Positions 7,812-13,671 of a stretch of 15,617 nucleotides of DNA are shown in pieces. Position 1 is the stretch's first letter; each line of letters starts with the position of its first letter. The position numbers and the translations under genes were made by a program. Below the pieces are notes generated by a model. The model made no database searches. It worked only from the letters and a program-made list of their open reading frames with translations, and had not been told where the DNA came from. Origin of the DNA: a bacterium (lineage in GTDB: Bacteria; Actinomycetota; Acidimicrobiia; Acidimicrobiales; CATQHL01); the NCBI GenBank assembly GCA_028819945.1, contig JAPPKQ010000250.1:1-15617 (forward strand), read 5' to 3'.

Positions 7812-8438
7812 TCAGGCCCCTGACCAGGCGGCGACGATGTCGTCGGTGGTGGAGATGGTGGACACGAACGCCAGCGAGTGATCGATGGCGCTCTCGACGT
7901 AGTCGGCCGGAATGCCGGTCACGGCGTCGCGAGCGATCACCACGTCGTACCCCCTGTTGATGGCGTCGAACGTGAGGCCGGTGATGGCCCAGTTCACCGA
8001 GACGCCGGCGGGCACGATGGTGCTCACGCCCTCGTTGCGCAGCACCGAATCCAGCTCGCTGACCGGGAAGGGCGACACCCCGTGGTGGCGGATGATCGTG
8101 AAGTCGGCCGGCTCCACGCCGATCTCGTCCAGCACCTGCACGGCCGCGCTGCCGGGATACAGCTTGACCGGTGACTCGTCGATCACCTTGAAGAGTTCCA
8201 GGTCCGTGTTGTCGCCCCAGCCGTCGGGACGCTGATGGAAGATGCTGTGAATGACACGCACACCGGCGGCGCGGGCTGCGTGCACAAGCCGTGCCACGGC
8301 GTCGATGCAGCCCGAGGAGCGGGCCGCCTCGGCCATCGCCGGCAGGCCGGACTCGGTCCCGATGATGCCGTTCTGGCATTCCTGCAGCACGACGGCGGTG
8401 CGGGAGGGTTCGAGGATGTCGGAGAGGGAACGTGCCAT
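7812..8438 (-). CDS. Isochorismatase-fold (cysteine hydrolase-like) protein with altered catalytic residues
   Basis: A 208-residue Rossmann-like alpha/beta protein of the isochorismatase superfamily, seen in TAVVLQECQNGI, AARAAGVRVIHSIF, IIRHHGVSPFPVSELDSVLRNEGV and VPAGVSVNWAITGLTFDAINRGYDVVIARDAV. The usual Asp-Lys-Cys set is replaced: E20 for Asp, H118 for Lys and A151 for Cys. Without the cysteine it cannot work by the amidase mechanism. Isochorismatases proper also lack that Cys but keep Asp and Lys, so even vinyl-ether hydrolysis is doubtful. I believe related E-type proteins exist in actinobacteria, so it may be a coherent subfamily of unknown function. ATG 8438 is preferred over GTG 8447 because a TAGAGT hexamer (8451-8446) overlaps the GTG and sits 7 nt before the ATG. 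It is divergent from the globin gene. Confidence 0.85.
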   Translation of the reverse strand: MARSLSDILEPSRTAVVLQECQNGIIGTESGLPAMAEAARSSGCIDAVARLVHAARAAGVRVIHSIFHQRPDGWGDNTDLELFKVIDESPVKLYPGSAAVQVLDEIGVEPADFTIIRHHGVSPFPVSELDSVLRNEGVSTIVPAGVSVNWAITGLTFDAINRGYDVVIARDAVTGIPADYVESAIDHSLAFVSTISTTDDIVAAWSGA

Positions 8439-8445
8439 GCGGCGC

Positions 8446-8451
8446 ACTCTA
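8446..8451 (-). promoter_or_regulatory. -10 hexamer TAGAGT of the isochorismatase-fold gene
   Basis: TAGAGT on the minus strand lies 7 nt before ATG 8438, predicting a leaderless or near-leaderless transcript. It overlaps the alternative GTG at 8447 and so argues for the ATG. Confidence 0.5.
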
Positions 8452-8509
8452 ATGAGTCGCCCAGGGTCCTGCCGGGGCCTGCCGGGGTCGCGAACGGCTG
8501 CGAAACGGC

Positions 8510-8515
8510 CAGAAT
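8510..8515 (+). promoter_or_regulatory. -10 hexamer CAGAAT, predicted leaderless promoter of the globin gene
   Basis: CAGAAT plus exactly 6 nt (TGACCG) then ATG 8522. The hexamer and spacer closely parallel those upstream of the phosphatase leader ORF (TAGAAT-CGACCG-ATG at 9221). No Shine-Dalgarno is present. Confidence 0.5.
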
Positions 8516-8521
8516 TGACCG

Positions 8522-8977
8522 ATGGCCTCCTCGGCGGGCGATGCGATCCCCGAATCGGTGTACCGGCAACTCGGTGGAACCGACTACTTCAACGCGCTGG
8601 TGGCGCGGTTCTACGAGGGAGTCGCGGGCGACCCGGTGCTGCGCCCGCTGTACCCGGAGGACATGACCGACGCCGAGACCAACCTGCGGGACTTCCTCGT
8701 CCAGTACTGGGGAGGACCCGACGACTACAGCCGCCGCCGCGGGCACCCCATGCTGCGGGCGCGCCACCTGCCGTTCAGCATCGGGCGTCAGGAGCGCGAC
8801 GCCTGGATGCACCACATGGCGGCGGCGGTTCGCTCCTCCGGAGCACCGGCCGAGCTGGCGGCGGAGCTGCTGGACTACTTCGAGCGAGCGGCCACGCACC
8901 TGCTGAACGCCGAGCCGCCGCGACCGGGCCATTTGCCGATCGTGCCGGCGCCCAGCGAACAGCGGGCCGACAACTGA
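8522..8977 (+). CDS. glbO: Group 2 truncated haemoglobin (trHbO type)
   Basis: A 151-residue 2-over-2 globin that binds haem and O2. It is very like M. tuberculosis GlbO: GGTDYFNALVARFYEGVAGDPVLRPLYPED, RDFLVQYWGGPDDYS.RRGHPMLR.RHLPF.I and ERDAWMHHM. Key residues are present: B10 Tyr31, CD1 Tyr44, proximal His82 (F8) and the group-2 signature Trp95 (G8). It has ~10 extra residues at each end compared with GlbO; the C-terminal extension is Pro-rich and probably disordered. Likely roles are O2 delivery or handling of NO and peroxide. The gene is divergent from the isochorismatase-fold gene and faces tRNA-Leu. Confidence 0.95.
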   Translation: MASSAGDAIPESVYRQLGGTDYFNALVARFYEGVAGDPVLRPLYPEDMTDAETNLRDFLVQYWGGPDDYSRRRGHPMLRARHLPFSIGRQERDAWMHHMAAAVRSSGAPAELAAELLDYFERAATHLLNAEPPRPGHLPIVPAPSEQRADN

Positions 8978-8991
8978 GCCCGCCGCCGGGC

Positions 8992-9015
8992 CCGGCAGAG
9001 CCCGCGCGCTGCCGG
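8992..9015. terminator. Hairpin between globin and tRNA-Leu, candidate terminator
   Basis: CCGGCAG (8992-8998) and CTGCCGG (9009-9015) form a perfect 7-bp stem with a GC-rich 10-nt loop. It lies between the 3' ends of the convergent globin (plus) and tRNA-Leu (minus) genes. There is no U-tract. Confidence 0.45.
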
Positions 9016-9028
9016 ATCGGGGACCGGG

Positions 9029-9114
<86 letters not shown>

Positions 9115-9124
9115 CGGGGTGGCA

Positions 9125-9130
9125 AGGCTA
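9125..9130 (-). promoter_or_regulatory. Candidate -10 hexamer TAGCCT of tRNA-Leu
   Basis: TAGCCT on the minus strand lies 10 nt before the mature tRNA 5' end (9114). That would give only a few nucleotides of 5' leader for RNase P to remove. A -35 is not clear. Confidence 0.4.
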
Positions 9131-9220
9131 CTCGGGGACACCTGCGGCCCCACGACCGCCGGAGCCTGCGCCGCCGTGGGCCCGGCGGCATCGCCCGAAT
9201 GGGGCGGCGCGGTCGCCTCC

Positions 9221-9226
9221 TAGAAT
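9221..9226 (+). promoter_or_regulatory. -10 hexamer TAGAAT, predicted leaderless promoter of the phosphatase leader ORF
   Basis: TAGAAT plus exactly 6 nt then ATG 9233. This is the closest match to the consensus TANNNT/TATAAT in the set. It would place the mRNA 5' end at the leader ORF start, 65 nt before the phosphatase ATG. Confidence 0.6.
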
Positions 9227-9232
9227 CGACCG

Positions 9233-9301
9233 ATGCCCGCATGCACCGCCGCCGCCACGCAGGGGACTGACAGGAGGCGGGCCCGAGACGCCGCGGCATG
9301 A
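9233..9301 (+). CDS. 22-codon leader ORF coupled to the phosphatase by an ATGA overlap
   Basis: A small ORF from ATG 9233 encodes 22 residues (begins MPACTAAATQGTD, then Arg-rich, ends DAAA) and stops at TGA 9299-9301. The phosphatase ATG is 9298-9300, so stop and start share ATGA, the classic arrangement for translational coupling. Its ATG is 6 nt after TAGAAT, so it would be the first codon of a leaderless mRNA. The phosphatase has no Shine-Dalgarno at a normal distance: the nearest AGGAGG (9272-9277) is 20 nt away and inside this ORF. No homology is recognisable. It may act as a leader peptide rather than a functional product. Confidence 0.45.
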   Translation: MPACTAAATQGTDRRRARDAAA

Positions 9302-10038
9302 GCCGGCGGAACTTCCGTCTCGACGCCGATGCCCGCACCCACGTCGGGAAGCGCCGCCGGCGCAACGAGGACGCCTTCCTCCTGACTGAGGACCTCGTGG
9401 CGGTGGCCGACGGCCTTGGAGGACACCCCGGCGGGGATCTGGCTTCGGCCGTGGCGGTCGAGTCGCTGCACTCCTCCGGCGCTGCCGCTGATCCCGAGAG
9501 CCTCCGCGGCGCCTTCGTCGACGCACACCGGGCCGTCCAGCGGCGCGCCGCCGAGGACCCGGGGCTGGCGGAGATGTCCACGACGCTGTGCGCGCTGGCG
9601 CTCGATCCGGCCGGGCAGGTGGTCCTCGCCAACGTCGGCGACTCCCGGATCTACCGGTTCAGCGACGACCGGCTGGAACAGGTCACCTGGGACCACAATT
9701 GGGCGAACGAGTACGTGCGGATGGGCATGAGTTCGGCCGCGGCGCGGCGCATGCAGGGAGCCGAGTCTCTGTCCCGCGTGATCGGGGTGTTCCCCGAGCC
9801 GTGCGAAGTCGACACCTGGAGCTTCGAAGCCGGCGACGGCGACCGCTACCTGCTGGCAAGCGACGGGCTCACCCGGGAACTGCCCGACGCCGACATCGCC
9901 GCACTGCTGGCGGCAGGAGAACCCTCGGGGGAGACCGCCACCGAACTGGTCGAGGCGGCCAACGACCGCGGTGGGCACGACAACATCACGGTGATCGTGG
10001 CGGACGTCGCCGCGCTCGAGCGACGCCGGTTGCTGTGA
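9298..10038 (+). CDS. pstP: PP2C-family protein serine/threonine phosphatase (PstP-like)
   Basis: A 246-residue Mn/Mg-dependent phosphatase that would reverse phosphorylation by the adjacent PASTA kinase. PP2C motifs in order are RRNEDAF (E24, D25), VADGLGGHPGGDLAS with metal ligand D38, GDSRIYRF, SDGLTRELPDADI with D189, and GGHDNITVIVAD with D228. Mycobacterial PstP carries a transmembrane helix and an extracellular domain after the catalytic domain; this one ends right after it and has no hydrophobic segment, so it is a soluble, catalytic-domain-only version. The ATG overlaps the stop of a 22-codon leader ORF. The kinase follows after 51 nt. FHA-domain, rodA and pbpA genes, usual partners in actinobacterial clusters, are absent here. 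Confidence 0.93.
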   Translation: MSRRNFRLDADARTHVGKRRRRNEDAFLLTEDLVAVADGLGGHPGGDLASAVAVESLHSSGAAADPESLRGAFVDAHRAVQRRAAEDPGLAEMSTTLCALALDPAGQVVLANVGDSRIYRFSDDRLEQVTWDHNWANEYVRMGMSSAAARRMQGAESLSRVIGVFPEPCEVDTWSFEAGDGDRYLLASDGLTRELPDADIAALLAAGEPSGETATELVEAANDRGGHDNITVIVADVAALERRRLL

Positions 10039-10073
10039 CCGGGAACGACGCCGAGACCGCGGCACCGCGCTCG

Positions 10074-10079
10074 TAGGCT
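10074..10079 (+). promoter_or_regulatory. Candidate -10 hexamer TAGGCT of the kinase gene
   Basis: TAGGCT lies 10 nt before ATG 10090 in the 51-nt gap after the phosphatase, predicting a leader of only a few bases. A GGAG is present but only 2 nt from the ATG, too close for a normal Shine-Dalgarno. The kinase may thus have its own promoter besides read-through from the phosphatase. Confidence 0.45.
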
Positions 10080-10089
10080 TTCCGGAGTC

Positions 10090-12309
10090 ATGGCAGCACA
10101 GAACCCACCCGTGCTCGGCGGACGCTACGAACTCCGGCGCCGCTTGGCCCAAGGGGGGATGGCCACCGTCTATCTCGCCAGGGATCGCCAGTTGGACCGG
10201 CAGGTGGCGATCAAGATGCTGCACCCCCAGTTCGCGTCCGACCCGACCTTCGCCGAGCGCCTGCGGCGGGAGTCCCGCGCCGCGGCCGGGCTGAGCCATC
10301 CCAACATCGTCGGTGTCTTCGACTGGGGACGTCAGGGCGAGCGCTACTTCATCGTCATGGAGTACGTGAGCGGTCACAGCCTCGCCGAGATCATCGCGGC
10401 GCGCGGCCCTCTCGACCCCAAGGCGTCCGCCGCGATCGCCTTCGAGGTGGCGGCGGCGCTGGCGTTCGCGCACCGTGCGGGCATCGTGCATCGCGACGTC
10501 AAACCCCAGAACGTGCTGCTGAGCACCGACGGACACGTGAAGGTGACCGACTTCGGCATCGCCACGATGGTGGGGGCGGGACCGTCGGCGGGGCTCACCG
10601 AGACGGGCTCGGTTGTGGGCACGGCCGCCTACCTGTCGCCCGAGCAGGCGCAGGGCGAGCCGACCGACGCGCGCAGCGACCTCTACTCGCTCGGCGTGGT
10701 TCTCTACGAGATGTTGTCGGGCTACCCGCCGTTCCGGGGCGACACGCCCGTCGCCGTCGCCTACCAGCACGTGCAAGACCCGCCGGTGCCGCTCGGAGAG
10801 ATCGCCGAGGGTGTGACGCAGGCGCTGGAGGGCATAACGATGCGCCTGCTGGCCAAGGATCCCGACGATCGCTACGAGCGGGCCGAGGATCTGCGCCGCC
10901 ACCTGCAGATTGTCCGCGAGCGGCTGGAAGAACTACCCCCGGAGCCCCCCGCCGCACCTGCCGCGCCGCCGCCACCGCAGCGTCCCCCGGCAGTTCCCAG
11001 TCCTCCGGCACTCCCCAGTCCCCCGCCGGCGCCGCGCCGGCCGGTGGTCTCGAGTTCACCGCGCCGCCAGGACCCGCGCCCGCCCGCCGCGCCGCGCCAG
11101 CGACCTCCCCGCCCCCAGGTCCGCCGGGCACCGCCACGGGGGATGACCCAGTGGTGGACCGGCCGGATACCCGCAGCCCGCCGGCCGCCCGGTTACGGGG
11201 AGCGCCCCGGCAGCTACCGGGGCGGCAACCGCGACATCTACGGCCGCCTCGAGCGGCAGCGGCGTTCGGGCCTGTTCTTCGTCGGTTTCGCCGTCCTGCT
11301 GGTGGTTCTGCTGATCATGATCGTCGTGCTCGTGAACGTGCTGAGCCCCGACGACAACGAGACCAGCACCCCCGGGCCGGCCACGATCGACGTGCCCTCG
11401 GTGTACCAACTCGACGAAGCGGTGGCGGTGCGCACCCTGGAGTCCGCAGGCTTCCCCGTGATCACCGTGCGGGCGGCGAACGCCGACATTCCCGTCGGCC
11501 GGGTCTTCGACCAGCAGCCCCGCGCCGGGACGAAGCTGGCGCCCGGCTCGGCGATCACTCTCACGATCAGCGCAGGCGCCTCGGCGGTCCCGGTGCCCAA
11601 CGTCCTGGGTTGGCAGGCGATCGACGCCGAGCGGGCGCTGAGGGGTGCGGGGTTCGCCGTCAACCTGGTCCAGGTGGGGAGCGAGAGACCCGCCGGGGAG
11701 GTCCTGCAGCAGGAGCCGGCACCGCTGGTTGCCCACGAGGCCGGGGCCGCGGTGACGCTGAACATCTCCGCCGGACCTTCGGCCATCCTGGTGCCGAACG
11801 TGGCGGGCATGGACGACGTCGACGCGGCGGTGGCGATCACGAACGCCAGGCTGGTGGTCGTGCGCCAGGACGAGCCGTCCGAGACGGTCGCCGAGGGCGC
11901 TGTCATCCGCACCGAGCCCGCGGCGGGCAGTCGGCTGGCCGAGGGCAGCGAGGTACTCGTCTTCGTCTCCTCGGGGCCGGAGATCGTGCAGATGCCGGAC
12001 CTGACGGGCCTCAACCCCACCACGGCGCTCATCCAACTCGACACCTTGGGGATGACCGCCGACGTGGTGGCCGTGGCCCCGCTGCCCGGCGAGACACCGG
12101 GACTGATCGTCTCCCAGGACCCCGTGGCCGGCACGACGATCACGCCGGGGTCGATCCTCACGCTCTACGTCACCGGGGAATTCGAGACCGAAGAACCCCA
12201 GCCGCCCACCGGCGATGAACTCACGCCGCTCGAAGGCGAGACGCCGCCCACCGAGGGCGGGATCGACCCGTCCGGACTGCCCGAACGCCCGGCGCCCACG
12301 GAGGGCTAA
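10090..12309 (+). CDS. pknB: PASTA-domain Ser/Thr protein kinase (PknB/StkP type)
   Basis: A 739-residue membrane kinase that senses peptidoglycan fragments and controls cell-wall growth and division. Residues ~13-275 are a Hanks-type kinase domain: glycine loop LAQGGMATVY, K41 in VAIK, HRD 134-136 (catalytic D136), DFG 154-156, an activation loop with TETGSVVGTAAYLSPEQ, and DLYSLGVVLYEMLSG. Residues ~278-375 are a Pro/Arg-rich cytoplasmic linker. A single transmembrane helix lies at ~394-417. Four PASTA repeats (~432-700) follow, each with the VP.V.G/L..A...L...G pattern and a closing Gly. The last ~40 residues are an acidic Pro/Glu/Thr tail. The architecture equals M. tuberculosis PknB but with a longer linker and an extra tail. 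No PknA-like second kinase follows. Its TAA overlaps the convergent amidotransferase stop. Confidence 0.96.
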   Translation: MAAQNPPVLGGRYELRRRLAQGGMATVYLARDRQLDRQVAIKMLHPQFASDPTFAERLRRESRAAAGLSHPNIVGVFDWGRQGERYFIVMEYVSGHSLAEIIAARGPLDPKASAAIAFEVAAALAFAHRAGIVHRDVKPQNVLLSTDGHVKVTDFGIATMVGAGPSAGLTETGSVVGTAAYLSPEQAQGEPTDARSDLYSLGVVLYEMLSGYPPFRGDTPVAVAYQHVQDPPVPLGEIAEGVTQALEGITMRLLAKDPDDRYERAEDLRRHLQIVRERLEELPPEPPAAPAAPPPPQRPPAVPSPPALPSPPPAPRRPVVSSSPRRQDPRPPAAPRQRPPRPQVRRAPPRGMTQWWTGRIPAARRPPGYGERPGSYRGGNRDIYGRLERQRRSGLFFVGFAVLLVVLLIMIVVLVNVLSPDDNETSTPGPATIDVPSVYQLDEAVAVRTLESAGFPVITVRAANADIPVGRVFDQQPRAGTKLAPGSAITLTISAGASAVPVPNVLGWQAIDAERALRGAGFAVNLVQVGSERPAGEVLQQEPAPLVAHEAGAAVTLNISAGPSAILVPNVAGMDDVDAAVAITNARLVVVRQDEPSETVAEGAVIRTEPAAGSRLAEGSEVLVFVSSGPEIVQMPDLTGLNPTTALIQLDTLGMTADVVAVAPLPGETPGLIVSQDPVAGTTITPGSILTLYVTGEFETEEPQPPTGDELTPLEGETPPTEGGIDPSGLPERPAPTEG

Positions 12310-12905
12310 CCGGCCGGCGGAGGCTCCGGCGGCGGAAGGCCCAGGAAGTTCGCCAGGATGGCGTGGCCGTCGGTGGTCATCTGCGATTCCGGGTGGAACT
12401 GCAGCCCTTCGACGGCCATGGTGCGGTGGCGCAGCCCCATGATGACACCGTCGGCGGTGGTGGCGGTCACCTCCAGGCTGTCGGGCACCGAGGAGGGGTC
12501 CACCACCAGCGAATGGTAGCGGGTGGCCCGCAGCGGGTTTGACACCCCGGCGAGGACGCCGGCGCCGTCGTGGTGGATCTGCGACACCTTGCCGTGCATC
12601 ACCGAGGGGGCGCGAACGATCGTGCCGCCGAACACCTCGGCGATGCACTGGTGTCCGAGGCACACCCCCAGGATCGGGCAGCGGCCCGCCAACTCCCTGA
12701 TGGCGTCGCAGCAGATGCCCGTATCGGCAGGCCGTCCGGGGCCGGGACTGACCAGCAGGGCCTCGGGCGCCAGCGTCACGGCGTCGTGCAGCGTGAGCTC
12801 TTCGTTGCGCGCCACGATCGTCTCTGCACCGAGTTCGCGCAGGTACTGCACCAGGATGTAGACGAACGAGTCGTAGTTGTCCAGGACCAGCACCCGGCGT
12901 CGCAC
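12306..12905 (-). CDS. trpG/pabA: Glutamine amidotransferase, anthranilate/aminodeoxychorismate synthase component II
   Basis: A 199-residue class I glutamine amidotransferase that supplies ammonia to chorismate for tryptophan or folate synthesis. It has LDNYDSFVYIL at the N-terminus, the oxyanion motif SPGPGRP, nucleophile C82 in GVCLGHQ, and the His-Glu pair in FHPES (H171, E173). The component I partner is not in the window, so anthranilate versus p-aminobenzoate cannot be decided, and one amidotransferase may serve both. It lies between the kinase and crgA, as trpG does in mycobacteria. GTG 12905 is the start; TACCCT is 8 nt upstream and no Shine-Dalgarno is seen. The TAG stop overlaps the kinase TAA on the other strand (shared 12307-12308), leaving no room for a separate intergenic terminator. 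Confidence 0.93.
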   Translation of the reverse strand: MRRRVLVLDNYDSFVYILVQYLRELGAETIVARNEELTLHDAVTLAPEALLVSPGPGRPADTGICCDAIRELAGRCPILGVCLGHQCIAEVFGGTIVRAPSVMHGKVSQIHHDGAGVLAGVSNPLRATRYHSLVVDPSSVPDSLEVTATTADGVIMGLRHRTMAVEGLQFHPESQMTTDGHAILANFLGLPPPEPPPAG

Positions 12906-12913
12906 GGGTGTTG

Positions 12914-12919
12914 AGGGTA
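12914..12919 (-). promoter_or_regulatory. Candidate -10 hexamer TACCCT of trpG/pabA
   Basis: TACCCT on the minus strand lies 8 nt before GTG 12905 in the 35-nt gap to crgA. Its -35 zone would fall at or beyond the crgA -10 and start codon, so the two promoters must overlap. Confidence 0.45.
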
Positions 12920-12928
12920 CCGGCCGCC

Positions 12929-12934
12929 TATCCT
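12929..12934 (+). promoter_or_regulatory. -10 hexamer TATCCT, predicted leaderless promoter of crgA
   Basis: TATCCT plus exactly 6 nt (GCGGGC) then ATG 12941. It is one of five cases in the window with this exact spacing. The hexamer is 9 bp from the divergent trpG -10. Confidence 0.6.
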
Positions 12935-12940
12935 GCGGGC

Positions 12941-13207
12941 ATGGCGAATCCTCCCAAGCGCAAGGTTCAAGGGGGCAGGGTGACCCCCAAGGGAACGCGT
13001 CCGGCGGGGGAGCAGTTCCTGCCCCCCGAGGCCAAGGTGAGCCCCGCGTGGGTTCCGATCCTGCTGTTCTCGCTGCTGGCCGCAGGAACGATCCTCATCA
13101 TCGTGAACTACCTGGGGCTGATCCCGGGCGGCACGAGCAACTGGTGGCTGCTGGCGGGTCTGGGGCTCATCCTCGGCGGCGTGATCACAGCCACCCAACT
13201 GCACTGA
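12941..13207 (+). CDS. crgA: Cell division protein CrgA
   Basis: An 88-residue small membrane protein of the CrgA family, which in mycobacteria recruits FtsZ, FtsQ, FtsI and other divisome parts to the septum. It has a basic N-terminus (PPKRKVQGGRVTPKG), then P..WVP as lead-in to helix 1 (~35-56, WVPILLFSLLAAGTILIIVNYLG), a short GGTSNWW loop typical of CrgA, and helix 2 (~67-84), ending TQLH. Length is typical. ATG 12941 is chosen over upstream codons because homology starts there and TATCCT lies 6 nt before. The neighbours trpG and the PASTA kinase match crgA context in other actinobacteria. Confidence 0.92.
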   Translation: MANPPKRKVQGGRVTPKGTRPAGEQFLPPEAKVSPAWVPILLFSLLAAGTILIIVNYLGLIPGGTSNWWLLAGLGLILGGVITATQLH

Positions 13208-13347
13208 CGGTCCCGGCGCCCCAATCGATCCCAGCGGGTGGAGCCCGAGCGGCGCGGCACGCAGCCGGAGCAGGACTCGACAAACTACATACTCGTACTT
13301 CCCCCCAAGCTTTTCCACACTTGTGGGAAACCCGACGATTGACTGCC
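13208..13347. other. 140-nt intergenic region with inverted DnaA-box-like 9-mers
   Basis: This region separates the 3' ends of crgA (plus) and the zinc-ribbon gene (minus). It contains a locally less GC-rich stretch (about 13278-13337) including TTTTCCACA (13311-13319), which fits the relaxed DnaA box TTWTNCACA, and on the other strand TTTCCCACA (13330-13322), which has one mismatch. The two are in inverted orientation, 2 nt apart. No strong terminator hairpin is seen. A DnaA-binding role is only a possibility. Confidence 0.3.
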
Positions 13348-13671
13348 TCAGTCCTCGATCGGCGCCATGACCGACATCTCCTCGCCGCAGTGGCGAGGCG
13401 GCTCGGGATCCTCCATGGGCGCGATCGTCATGCGGACCTCGGTGCCGCACAGGCTGCAGCGATAGGTGAGGCGCACCTTGCGCAGCTCGCCCGGGGGCGG
13501 CGGCTCGGGCTGCGGCTGGGCGAGCAGGCGGAGAATCATGATCCCCAACCAGAGGATCGCCAGACCTCCGAGGGCGGCGGCGAGCGCCTTGAAGGCCGTA
13601 CCCAGAGCACTGGCCAGCACGACGTCGGCGGCCATGACGTCGACTGCGGCGGCCATCCCGGCGGCGGTCAT
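13348..13671 (-). CDS. Membrane-anchored zinc-ribbon protein of unknown function
   Basis: A 107-residue protein. The N-terminal half is Ala-rich with a hydrophobic helix (~30-50, ending ILWLGIMILRLL), followed by a Pro-rich hinge (PQPEPPPPGE) and a small C-terminal domain with C72-x2-C75 and H94-C95. This is a probable zinc ribbon of the kind seen in FmdB-like proteins, with a Cys/His knuckle (YRCSLCGTEV, PPRHCGEEM). Function is unknown. ATG 13671 overlaps the thiolase TGA as ATGA, so the two genes are translationally coupled; GGAGG is present but only 1 nt from this ATG. ATG 13656 (second Met) is an alternative start and would not alter the domains. Confidence 0.7.
   Translation of the reverse strand: MTAAGMAAAVDVMAADVVLASALGTAFKALAAALGGLAILWLGIMILRLLAQPQPEPPPPGELRKVRLTYRCSLCGTEVRMTIAPMEDPEPPRHCGEEMSVMAPIED

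Noticed and set aside
9220..10902. Long minus-strand open frame (560 codons) opposite the phosphatase and kinase
   Set aside because: Same shadow effect; low-complexity composition, no domain, and antisense to two unmistakable genes.
11056..12663. Long minus-strand open frame (535 codons) opposite the kinase C-terminal half
   Set aside because: His/Arg/Gly/Asp-rich shadow of PASTA repeats; it also overlaps the amidotransferase in another frame.
13311..13330. Terminator hairpin for crgA
   Set aside because: The arms pair only with a mismatch or bulge and leave a 2-nt loop; the sequence fits DnaA-like 9-mers better than a terminator.
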